64,000 nucleotides of DNA from Fluviicola taffensis DSM 16823 (GTDB lineage Bacteria > Bacteroidota > Bacteroidia > Flavobacteriales_D > Crocinitomicaceae): assembly GCF_000194605.1 (NCBI RefSeq), contig NC_015321.1, positions 3,100,001-3,164,000 on the forward strand, given 5' to 3'. Below, piece after piece: positions 45,811 to 53,525 of this stretch. Below the pieces are notes generated by a model. The model was not told the DNA's origin. It saw nothing but the letters and a program-made list of their open reading frames with translations, and made no database searches. The translations under genes were made by a program, and so were the position numbers. Within the stretch, counting starts at the first letter, position 1. Each line of letters starts with the position of its first letter.

Positions 45811-47754
45811 ATGAAAAAAATCCAAGTATTACTTTGTGGATTAATCTTAACTACTACAACTATTAAACTTCAAGCGCAAACTACTTTTCGATTGGAATTG
45901 ATTGCTGAAGGTAATTTTGGAAGCACAAACGGAGATGTTTTTGTGCGTAATACAATGGTGAATCCAGCTACTACTTCTGCTGGAATGTATCAAACAGCAA
46001 ATAGTACTATTGGGTTTAATGTACTTCAGGATTATGTGATTGCTGGAAATAAAGCAATTCTCGCTGAGAAACCAAATGGTGCTGGTCGTATTGCAATTGT
46101 AAATTATCCATCGATGACGTTGGTACAGACTTTTGCTCAAGCTCCTCAAAACTTAGGGGTTGCAAGTCCCACAAAAGCTTATGCTTGCTATGCGCAAGGA
46201 GGAGTTGTTTCATTGATTGATTTGATGAACAACACATTGACTCCAGTTATTGAACCAAACAATGAAATTACTACTTACAGTAATCACATGAAGTTTGCCA
46301 ACGGATTTATGTATGTAGATCAGGGGCAACAATTGGTGAAAATAGATACGATTACAAATACAGTGGTTGCTAAATTTAATCCTGGAGTAGGTTCAATTGC
46401 AGGAATTACCTATGATAATCAGGGGAAACTATGGGTGATTGGCGGAACAAACCTTGTTTCGATTGATGTATTAAATGCTGATGCTTTGGGAACACCCGTA
46501 AATCTGGGGGTGAGCGGAAAGCTACTGCGTTATTACAATAACAAATTGTATTTCTGGACTCTAAGCAACAAAAAGTTGTTTCAATATGACATTGTTACTC
46601 CTCCTGTACTCCCTTTAACAGCTGTTTATACGAGTTTACTTACTGGTTCATGGGATTTTGGTTATGGGAGATCTTTTGATGTTGATCAAACTACCGGTGA
46701 TTTTGTCATTGCTACGGCTTCGGCTTTTACAGGACCTTCTGGATATGAGGTAGTTGATGGAGCAACTTTTACACTGATTGAATCAGGAAGTATTGCAGGT
46801 TGTATTGGTGCGAATAAATGTGTTTTGAAAACATTTCATCAACCAACTGGGCCAGCTCCTGTTCCTGATCAGGCTTCACTTTCAACTGTTTCAGGTCAAT
46901 GTAGTGCCACAGTAATAGCTCCAACTGCAGATAATGGTGTAGTAACGGGAACAACATCAAATCCTACGAGTTATACTTCGCAAGGAACTTATACAATTAC
47001 GTGGACTTTTACCAATGGGAATGGAACGACGACTCAAACTCAATCGGTTGTGGTTGATGATACAACTGATCCTTTAATTCCAATTTTGAATGATGCTACA
47101 GGAACTTGTTCGGTTACTCCAATAGCTCCAACAACTATTGATAATTGTGCAGGAACAATTACAGGAACAACTGCAACCGCTTTTCCAATTACTACAATTG
47201 GAACAACTGAAATAGAATGGACTTTCAATGATGGAAATGGAAATAGCATTACTGTTACTCAAGACATTGTTGTAACTGATAATACTGCTCCTGTAGCAAC
47301 TTCACTTTCGTCTTTGAATATTGCATGCAATGACGTGATTACAACAATCCCAACGGCTACAGATAATTGTGCTGGTACAATCACTGCAACAACAACTGAT
47401 CCATTGACTTATGCAACTCCAGGAACTTATACTATTGATTGGGTATTTGCAGATGGAAATGGAAATACTGCGAATGAATCACAAACCGTTGTAGTTTCTT
47501 GTTCGAGTGCAGGGTTGGGTGATTTAACGACTTCTGATTTATTGATTTATCCAATTCCAGCATCCAATTCGTTGAATATAGAGTCTGTTGCGTTGGGTGG
47601 TGAATTAGCAATCGTTTATGATGCACAAGGTCAAAAAGTATTGGAAACAAGTTTAGAAAGTGCTAAATCGACCTTGAATATTTCCGCTTTGGTGAATGGT
47701 TTCTACTTCTTGAAAGTGGGAAATTCAAGTGCTCGATTTGTAGTGAGTAAATAA
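45811..47754 (+). CDS. Riboswitch-controlled secreted beta-propeller (DUF5074/BtuG-like) with HYR repeats and T9SS domain
   Basis: A 647-residue exported protein under a cobalamin riboswitch. After the signal peptide (LILTTTTIKLQAQ) a beta-propeller of about 330 residues is visible, with repeated blades such as NHMKFANGFMYVDQGQQLVKIDTITNTVVAKF, AGITYDNQGKLWVIGGTNLVSIDVLNADALG and GKLLRYYNNKLYFWTLSNKKLFQYD, like the YncE/DUF5074 class. BtuG of Bacteroides, a surface B12-binding lipoprotein, has such a propeller. Three HYR-like Ig modules follow (LSTVSGQCSATVIAPTADNG; IPILNDATGTCSVTPIAPTT; LSSLNIACNDVITTIPTAT), and then a T9SS type A domain (IYPIPASNSLNIESVA ... VNGFYFLKVGNSSARFVVSK). A B12-capture role is inferred from the riboswitch plus the fold. 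No btuB or other B12 gene is adjacent and a terminator follows. Confidence 0.8.
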   Translation: MKKIQVLLCGLILTTTTIKLQAQTTFRLELIAEGNFGSTNGDVFVRNTMVNPATTSAGMYQTANSTIGFNVLQDYVIAGNKAILAEKPNGAGRIAIVNYPSMTLVQTFAQAPQNLGVASPTKAYACYAQGGVVSLIDLMNNTLTPVIEPNNEITTYSNHMKFANGFMYVDQGQQLVKIDTITNTVVAKFNPGVGSIAGITYDNQGKLWVIGGTNLVSIDVLNADALGTPVNLGVSGKLLRYYNNKLYFWTLSNKKLFQYDIVTPPVLPLTAVYTSLLTGSWDFGYGRSFDVDQTTGDFVIATASAFTGPSGYEVVDGATFTLIESGSIAGCIGANKCVLKTFHQPTGPAPVPDQASLSTVSGQCSATVIAPTADNGVVTGTTSNPTSYTSQGTYTITWTFTNGNGTTTQTQSVVVDDTTDPLIPILNDATGTCSVTPIAPTTIDNCAGTITGTTATAFPITTIGTTEIEWTFNDGNGNSITVTQDIVVTDNTAPVATSLSSLNIACNDVITTIPTATDNCAGTITATTTDPLTYATPGTYTIDWVFADGNGNTANESQTVVVSCSSAGLGDLTTSDLLIYPIPASNSLNIESVALGGELAIVYDAQGQKVLETSLESAKSTLNISALVNGFYFLKVGNSSARFVVSK

Positions 47755-47779
47755 AGATAAACCCACCACTATTCGAAAT

Positions 47780-47812
47780 AGGCTGTCTACTTCGGTGTGG
47801 ATAGCCTTTTTT
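47780..47812 (+). terminator. Intrinsic terminator of the propeller gene
   Basis: AGGCTGTCTAC (47780-47790) pairs with GTGGATAGCCT (47797-47807), with two G-T pairs, around a TTCGGT loop, followed by a run of six T. Confidence 0.88.
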
Positions 47813-47835
47813 AATTAAGAATGCCGATTAGTGAT

Positions 47836-48000
47836 TAGCAAGTGAGAGAGTGACTCTTGCTTGCTAGGGGATATGCTCTTGAAGCATTTTGACGTAATTC
47901 CGCAATATTACGTCATTAGTCAAAACAAATAATTCTCTATGTGTTCTATATGCTCTATGTCATTTTATTATTCTAACTACAATAGGTCATAGACACATAG
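47836..48000. repeat. Three inverted repeats between convergent genes
   Basis: This gene-free stretch contains three separate hairpins: 47836-47848 with 47854-47866 (TAGCAAG ends), 47890-47898 with 47907-47915 (TGACGTAAT perfect), and 47937-47952 with 47988-48000 (CTATGTGT ends, with bulges). No T-runs follow, so they are not ordinary terminators. Nothing else was recognised between 47813 and 48020. Confidence 0.6.
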
Positions 48001-48019
48001 TTTTCAATGATTAGTTACA

Positions 48020-48054
48020 AACAAAAAAAGGTGCCTGCCGAAACAAACACCTTT
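48020..48054 (-). terminator. Probable terminator of gltA
   Basis: On the minus strand AAAGGTG (48054-48048) pairs with CACCTTT (48033-48027), followed by a T-run. A second hairpin, TTCTGTCTT/AAGACAGAA near 48085-48105, lies closer to the stop codon. Confidence 0.7.
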
Positions 48055-48137
48055 CATGATATATAAAATAACTAAGTCCTTATGGTTTTTCTGTCTTTCA
48101 AGACAGAACCTAAGTTTTCATCAGCTATTACTGATTC

Positions 48138-49427
48138 TTATCCTCTTTTTGCAATTGGAACGTATTCTCTTGTAGTTTCTCCCGTATAGATTTGTCTTGG
48201 ACGACCAATTGGCTCCCCACCTTCAGACATTTCTTTCCATTGTGCAATCCATCCTGGTAAACGACCTAATGCAAACATTACTGTAAACATTTCAGATGGA
48301 ATTCCAAGTGCTTTGTAGATGATTCCAGAATAGAAATCTACATTTGGATACAGGCTTCTTGATTTGAAGTATTCGTCTTCCAAAGCATATTTCTCCAATT
48401 TTTTAGCGATATCCAATAATGGATCATTGATTTTCAATTTCTCCAATACATCATCAGCAGCTTTCTTAATGATTGTTGCACGTGGATCGAAGTTTTTGTA
48501 AACGCGGTGACCAAATCCCATCAAACGGAATGGGTCATCTTTGTCTTTTGCTTTTAATACCCATTTATCAACATCACCACCATCGTTGTGGATTTTCTCC
48601 AACATTTCGATTACTGCTTGGTTAGCACCACCGTGAAGCGGTCCCCAAAGAGCAGAAATACCAGCAGAAATAGATGCATATAAGTTTGCTTGAGATGAAC
48701 CAACGATACGAACTGTAGATGTAGAACAGTTTTGTTCGTGGTCAGCATGAAGAATCAATAATTTGTTCAATGCATCAACAACAACTGGATCAACTTTGTA
48801 ATCTTCAGTTGGCATTGCAAACATCATATATAAGAAGTTCTTTACGTAATCGTATTCGTTCTTAGGGTACATGAACGGGTGACGCATCGAGTTTTTGTAG
48901 GACCAAGCTGCAAGAGTTGGTAATTTTGCTAACAAACGTAAGATCGTTCTGTTCTTTTTCTCAGCACTTCTATTTGGATCTAAAGATTCTGGATAGAATG
49001 TAGAAAGTGAACAAACCATAGATGACAATACTCCCATTGGATGTGCTTGAGCTGGGTAAGCTTCGAAGAACTGCTTCATGTCTTCGTGAACCAATGTGTG
49101 TTTTGTAATGCTTGAGATGAAATCATCTAATTGAACTTGTGTTGGCAATTCACCATAGATCAACAAGTAAGCAACTTCAATAAAAGTAGCGCTTTCTGCA
49201 AGCTGCTCAATCGGGTAGCCACGGTAACGAAGGATTCCCTCTTCACCATCTAAAAAAGTGATAGCACTAGTGGTAGCACCTGTGTTTTTGTAACCTGTGT
49301 CTAAAGTTACATAGCCTGTTTCTTGACGTAGTTTTGAAATGTCTATAGCCAATTCATTTTCTGTACCTTGTACAACTGGGAATTCGTAAACCTTCCCATC
49401 TAATTCGATTTTCGCAATTTTGCTCAT
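48138..49427 (-). CDS. gltA: Citrate synthase
   Basis: A 429-residue type II citrate synthase condensing acetyl-CoA with oxaloacetate as the first step of the TCA cycle. The active-site histidines lie in ILHADHEQNCSTSTVR and LWGPLHGGANQAV, and the citrate-binding segment is DPFRLMGFGHRVYKNFDPRA with the catalytic aspartate region further along (PNVDFYSGIIYKALGIP). The N-terminal beta domain (IELDGKVYEFPVVQGTENELAIDISKLRQETGYVTLDTGYKNTG) is that of the hexameric Gram-negative type, normally inhibited by NADH. Single gene, flanked by hairpins downstream and 429 bases of mostly empty DNA on its 5' side. Confidence 0.97.
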   Translation of the reverse strand: MSKIAKIELDGKVYEFPVVQGTENELAIDISKLRQETGYVTLDTGYKNTGATTSAITFLDGEEGILRYRGYPIEQLAESATFIEVAYLLIYGELPTQVQLDDFISSITKHTLVHEDMKQFFEAYPAQAHPMGVLSSMVCSLSTFYPESLDPNRSAEKKNRTILRLLAKLPTLAAWSYKNSMRHPFMYPKNEYDYVKNFLYMMFAMPTEDYKVDPVVVDALNKLLILHADHEQNCSTSTVRIVGSSQANLYASISAGISALWGPLHGGANQAVIEMLEKIHNDGGDVDKWVLKAKDKDDPFRLMGFGHRVYKNFDPRATIIKKAADDVLEKLKINDPLLDIAKKLEKYALEDEYFKSRSLYPNVDFYSGIIYKALGIPSEMFTVMFALGRLPGWIAQWKEMSEGGEPIGRPRQIYTGETTREYVPIAKRG

Positions 49428-49672
49428 GATGATCTATAAGAGTGTATTATCTAACAATTTTATTAGCCGCACTAAATTAATAAAGAATTGAATATAATAA
49501 TCCTCAAAAACCAATCTTTTTTTGCAAAATAACTATAGGTACTTGTTAAGCTAGCAATGATAAACTTTTCAATAAGCTCAAATAGCTGGAAGAGTTTGGT
49601 TTACAATTTGGGAACAAACTTGTTGTAACTTATAAAGGCGTAAATTGAATTCCCAATCTCAACAAAGAATAC

Positions 49673-49831
49673 ATGATTTATTACTGCAGTCTTTTCGCAG
49701 TTGATAAAACGAATGGATACAAACTACATCAAGACCAATCTAAATCATTAGAAGACTTATGTAATTTAACTATTCCAATTGGAACTATCTCCGTGTTTTA
49801 CTACTTCAATAGCTCCAAAGTTGATAAATAG
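49673..49831 (+). CDS. Possible small protein (52 aa), uncertain
   Basis: A 52-codon ORF lies in the 429-base gap between gltA (5' side) and the DPP-IV gene (3' side). The predicted protein begins MIYYCSLFAVDKTNGYKLHQ and ends NSSKVDK. No ribosome binding site or promoter box stands out and no family is recognised. Bacteroidota start sites often lack Shine-Dalgarno signals, so absence is not decisive. The rest of the gap (49428-49670) shows nothing recognisable. Confidence 0.2.
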   Translation: MIYYCSLFAVDKTNGYKLHQDQSKSLEDLCNLTIPIGTISVFYYFNSSKVDK

Positions 49832-49856
49832 ATTCTAAACTCTCTAGAATCTTCTC

Positions 49857-52019
49857 TTATAAATTGTCTATAGTATAATTAAACATCATTTGGAAGAGGT
49901 GGTTTCGAGTGTTTCCACCATAAATTCCATGGTTTTTATCCGGGTAAATAAATAAGTCGAATTGTTTGTTTGCTTTTACCAAAGCAGTGATGAATTCCAT
50001 TGTGTTTTGATAATGTACATTGTCATCAGCAGAACCATGAATCAATAATAATTTTCCCTTCAATTTTCCCGCATGGTTTACAGGTGAATTATCATCGTAA
50101 CCAGCAGCGTTTTCTTGTGGCGTTCTCATGAAACGTTCGGTGTAGATGTTGTCGTAATTTCGCCAGTTGGTAACAGGGGCAACTGAAATTCCCATTTTAA
50201 ATACATCGGCTCCTTTTGTTAGGGCTAATGAAGTCATAAAACCACCGTAGCTCCAGCCCATGATTCCAATTCTATTTGGGTCAACAAAAGATTCTTTTTG
50301 AAGGTTTTTAGCTACTGCGATCAAATCTTCTGTTTCTAATTTTCCCAATTGCAAGTAGGTTGATTTTTTGAATTGGGCTCCTTGAAATTGTGTCCCTCTG
50401 GTATCTACACAAAATATGATGTAACCTTTTTGAGCTAATAATTGATGGTATAAATAATCAGCGCCATCGTAATTATTGGTAACCATGTTGCTACCAGGTC
50501 CACAATAGACATTGAAATACACAGGATATTTCTTATTCGGATCAAAGTTTGCAGGCTTAATCATCCATGCGTTCAATTTTCCTGCAGCACCATCTACTTG
50601 CATGAATTCCTTTTTAATTAAACCCATTGCATCGAATTTCTTTTGAAGTTCGATGTTTGCTTCCAATACTTGAAGGGTTTTTCCATTACGATCACATAAA
50701 CTGTAAATCGGAACTGTATTTGCGGAAGAACTTGTCTGAATAAAGTAATTGAATCCCGGAGCAAATTCTGCATCGTGATAGCCTGTTGCTTCTGAAATTA
50801 ACTTTTTCCCCGTTCCTTTTAATTGAATAGAATAGAGTGTTTTATTCATTGCTCCATTTTCAGAAGAAGAATAAAAAACAGTTCCTTTCTTTTCGTCAAT
50901 TCCGTAAAGATCCATGACATCCCAATTTCCAGTTGTAACTTGACTTAATTTTCCGTCAAAAGTAAGGTGGTAAATGTGATTGTACCCATCTTTTTCTGAT
51001 GTTCGAAGCATGGATGTTCCATCTTTTAGAAGAATTACGTTGTCTGCATCTAAGTATGTATCCGAACTTTCTTCGAAGAAAATACGGTCGGTTGGTGTCT
51101 CTGGATTTGTAATTAAGTGATACTTTACCGTGCTTTGATGGCGATTCAAAGTAGATACAAATACTTCATTTTTGGTTGGTGACCACTGAAAGCGAGGAAG
51201 ATATTCGAAATCACCAAGCATCGCCCCTTTGATAGTTGCGGTTTCTACATTCGCAATATGAAAACTGACTTTCGAGTTTGCTTCACCAGCTTTCGGATAT
51301 TTAAAGGTATATTCCTCTGGATAAAGGTTTCCATACATGGCCATTTGAAATTGTTTGACATGCATCTCATCGAATCGCATAAAAGCTAAATATTTAGAAT
51401 CGGGTGACCATTCGAATCCTTGGGTGATTGCAAATTCTTCTTCATAAACCCAGTCAGTAGTGCCATTGATGATACTGTTTAATCTCCCATCGAATGTAAT
51501 TTGCTTCTCTGCATTGTTAACTAAGTCATAAACAAATAGATTATTGCCAGCTACGAAGCCTAGTTTCGTTTCATCAGGAGAGAAAGTTCCAAGTGTTTGC
51601 TGTTGATTGGTGGCATGAATTTTTCGAATTTCTTTCTTTTCGATATTATAAGCATAATAAGTAGTCGAATAACTATGTCTATAAATTGATTTTGTATTCG
51701 ATTGAATCAATAGCCATTTTCCACTTTTACTTAGATTAACATCATCAAATTCCAATGTTTTTCCTTCGAATTGAATATCAGAAAGATTCACTAGAGTTGT
51801 TCCAGCACCTTTGTAATCCTTGAATTGAAACTTCTTCAGTAGTGATTTACCACCTTCTTCCACTATTTTTGTGAAAGATTGACCATCACTCAAAGCTGTA
51901 AAACCATCTATGCGTTTTGCGTAGAATTCACCAGATTTCCAAATGCTTTCTACACTTAATTTTTGAGCAAATCCTAATGATGCAATGCAAATGAAGGAAA
52001 GGAACAATTTAATTTTCAT
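49857..52019 (-). CDS. Dipeptidyl peptidase IV (S9 family)
   Basis: A 720-residue exported serine peptidase that removes X-Pro (and X-Ala) dipeptides from peptide N-termini. A signal peptide (KIKLFLSFICIASLGFAQ) precedes an eight-bladed propeller-type N-terminal region with the substrate-anchoring TTDWVYEEEF motif, where the two glutamates bind the free amino terminus. The C-terminal alpha/beta-hydrolase domain has the triad Ser590 in GWSYGGF, Asp665 in GSADDNVH and His697 in KNHGI, with spacings close to those of human DPP4. The ATG at 52019 begins a clean signal peptide; the in-frame start at 52064 is rejected. A TATTTTTG promoter box lies upstream. It is a single gene used in periplasmic peptide digestion. 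Confidence 0.95.
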   Translation of the reverse strand: MKIKLFLSFICIASLGFAQKLSVESIWKSGEFYAKRIDGFTALSDGQSFTKIVEEGGKSLLKKFQFKDYKGAGTTLVNLSDIQFEGKTLEFDDVNLSKSGKWLLIQSNTKSIYRHSYSTTYYAYNIEKKEIRKIHATNQQQTLGTFSPDETKLGFVAGNNLFVYDLVNNAEKQITFDGRLNSIINGTTDWVYEEEFAITQGFEWSPDSKYLAFMRFDEMHVKQFQMAMYGNLYPEEYTFKYPKAGEANSKVSFHIANVETATIKGAMLGDFEYLPRFQWSPTKNEVFVSTLNRHQSTVKYHLITNPETPTDRIFFEESSDTYLDADNVILLKDGTSMLRTSEKDGYNHIYHLTFDGKLSQVTTGNWDVMDLYGIDEKKGTVFYSSSENGAMNKTLYSIQLKGTGKKLISEATGYHDAEFAPGFNYFIQTSSSANTVPIYSLCDRNGKTLQVLEANIELQKKFDAMGLIKKEFMQVDGAAGKLNAWMIKPANFDPNKKYPVYFNVYCGPGSNMVTNNYDGADYLYHQLLAQKGYIIFCVDTRGTQFQGAQFKKSTYLQLGKLETEDLIAVAKNLQKESFVDPNRIGIMGWSYGGFMTSLALTKGADVFKMGISVAPVTNWRNYDNIYTERFMRTPQENAAGYDDNSPVNHAGKLKGKLLLIHGSADDNVHYQNTMEFITALVKANKQFDLFIYPDKNHGIYGGNTRNHLFQMMFNYTIDNL

Positions 52020-52039
52020 ACGATCTAATTTGATTTTAG

Positions 52040-52047
52040 CAAAAATA
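52040..52047 (-). promoter_or_regulatory. Predicted -7 promoter element of the DPP-IV gene
   Basis: On the minus strand TATTTTTG matches TAnnTTTG, 20 bases before the chosen ATG at 52019. It lies inside the rejected longer ORF, further supporting the shorter start. Confidence 0.55.
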
Positions 52048-52199
52048 ACCAAAAACCAATCCAATTATAAGTGAATTATTGATGAGTGGTGTAAAATAGT
52101 TAACAGCTTGTTTAATATCAATTTGGTTATATAAAGTGAACGTGTATAACCTTAGTTGATTGTTAACAATTATGTAATGTAGGAATAGATATTTTGACT

Positions 52200-52207
52200 T
52201 AACTTTG
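52200..52207 (+). promoter_or_regulatory. Predicted -7 promoter element upstream of the scavenging operon
   Basis: TAACTTTG matches TAnnTTTG exactly and is followed by GCC as in the hisS promoter. It is 218 bases before the next start codon, implying a long leader or a separate small RNA. Confidence 0.55.
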
Positions 52208-52213
52208 CCTCGT

Positions 52214-52353
52214 AAATTTCTGAATGTACTCCTTGATGCTGTGATTTTGCAGACTGAAACCATTTAGAAATGAGATATTTGGTATAATGAAATAGAAATG
52301 AAACTCATCCATAATAACAAGAGCTTCTCCCGAAGCATCTGGTGTTATTTTTC
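52214..52353 (+). ncRNA. Candidate structured leader or small RNA with terminator
   Basis: About 140 bases from the predicted start near 52214 contain no good ORF but two structures. The first is an 11-bp stem between ATTTCTGAATG (52216-52226) and CATTTAGAAAT (52261-52271) with one G-T pair. The second is a terminator-like hairpin at 52313-52349: AATAACA pairs with TGTTATT, AGA with TCT, and GCTTC with GAAGC around a TCCC loop, followed by a T-run to 52352. This could be an attenuated leader of the downstream genes or a free small RNA. No known RNA family is recognised. Confidence 0.4.
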
Positions 52354-52425
52354 AGCAAATAAGCTGAGTGGATTTCTTATACCTTTACGCTGTATTTTAT
52401 CTGTAAATTTAATAGTCAATTAGTT

Positions 52426-53475
52426 ATGAAAAAAGCACTACTTTTTTTAGGTTTATTATCTTCTGTTGCAAACGCACAAGATTGCTCCAAATTATTCATC
52501 TCAGAATACGTTGAGGGATGGTCAAACAACAAAGCATTGGAAATTTATAATCCAACAAGTCAAGCAATAAATCTAAGTGGTTATTTTGTTGCACGTTATT
52601 CAAATGGATCAACTACAGCGACTAATTCAAATGCTATTCAATTGACAGGTACGGTTGCGGCATATTCTGTTTATGTTGCGGTTTTAGATAAGCGTGATCC
52701 TACACAAACTGGAAATGAAGCGCCTGTTTGGGATTCTTTACAAGTAAGAGCTGATGGTTTTTATTCTCCGGTTTATACTACTAATGATGCTTTTTATTGG
52801 AATGGGAATGATGCAGTTTTATTAGCAAAGGGCACATTAACTGGTCCTGCAACTGCTTTAATTACAACGGCAACAGGGTTTTCTATTGTTGATGTGTTTG
52901 GTAAAATCGGTGAGAACCCAGCAAACGAACAAGGACAGGTGGGTTCAAGCGTTGGAGGAGCTTGGTCTTCTGCTTTTCCATACAATACAGGTCAAGGGGT
53001 TTTGTTAAGTAGTGATCATTCATTGGTTCGTAAGCCAGGTGTTAAAAAAGGTGTTACCGCAAACCCAACATTCTTTAATCCGCTTGATGAATGGGATTCA
53101 ATTCCAGCTGTAACAACGGTTAATGATCAAAATGGTAACCCAATTACAGGTGCAAATGGTCCTATTAAATTTGGAAACTGGTTCTCTTTAGGATGGCACA
53201 ATTGTGACTGTACTCCATTGTCTGTTGATGATAATAAATTAGAGGAAGTTGCTATTTATCCAAATCCAACAACTGATGGTGTTGTTTATTTGAAAAATAC
53301 ACAAGCTGTAAAAGAAGTGACGATTTTGAATGCACTTGGTCAGCAAGTAAATCGTTCTACAAATAATACTTCACCTGTTATGTCTCTACGTTTGGGGTCA
53401 GATAAAGGAGTTTATTTGATTCGTATCGTTCATGAAAATGGATCGGTATTAACAAAACGAGTAGTTCTTAAGTAA
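52426..53475 (+). CDS. Lamin-tail-domain secreted protein with T9SS sorting domain
   Basis: A 349-residue exported protein. After the signal peptide (LFLGLLSSVANAQ) comes a lamin-tail (LTD) module: CSKLFISEYVEGWSNNKALEIYNPTSQAINLSGYFVARYSNG ... YVAVLDKRDP ... FYWNGNDAVLLAKG. This SEYxEGxSNNKALEIYN form is common beside or within secreted nucleases of marine and freshwater bacteria. The C-terminus is a T9SS type A domain (AIYPNPTTDGVVYLKN ... GVYLIRIVHENGSVLTKRVVLK). It lies 50 bases upstream of the TonB receptor, with a terminator-like hairpin between, and heads a set with endonuclease I and 5'-nucleotidase genes. A nucleic-acid-binding or surface-anchoring role is inferred. Confidence 0.82.
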   Translation: MKKALLFLGLLSSVANAQDCSKLFISEYVEGWSNNKALEIYNPTSQAINLSGYFVARYSNGSTTATNSNAIQLTGTVAAYSVYVAVLDKRDPTQTGNEAPVWDSLQVRADGFYSPVYTTNDAFYWNGNDAVLLAKGTLTGPATALITTATGFSIVDVFGKIGENPANEQGQVGSSVGGAWSSAFPYNTGQGVLLSSDHSLVRKPGVKKGVTANPTFFNPLDEWDSIPAVTTVNDQNGNPITGANGPIKFGNWFSLGWHNCDCTPLSVDDNKLEEVAIYPNPTTDGVVYLKNTQAVKEVTILNALGQQVNRSTNNTSPVMSLRLGSDKGVYLIRIVHENGSVLTKRVVLK

Positions 53476-53485
53476 ATTTTATAAC

Positions 53486-53520
53486 AAGGTCGGATTTATA
53501 TCCGGCCTTCTTTTATTTAA
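53486..53520 (+). terminator. Internal, probably leaky terminator
   Basis: AAGGTCGGAT (53486-53495) pairs with ATCCGGCCTT (53500-53509), one G-T pair, with a T-rich tail. The TonB receptor ATG is only 6 bases beyond the tail, which leaves no room for a separate promoter, so the receptor operon most likely depends on read-through. Confidence 0.75.
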
Positions 53521-53525
53521 AAAAT

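Noticed and set aside
45636-45866. 76-codon ORF across the cobalamin riboswitch
   Set aside because: It covers the B12 box and overlaps the start of the propeller gene; the RNA structure explains this sequence.
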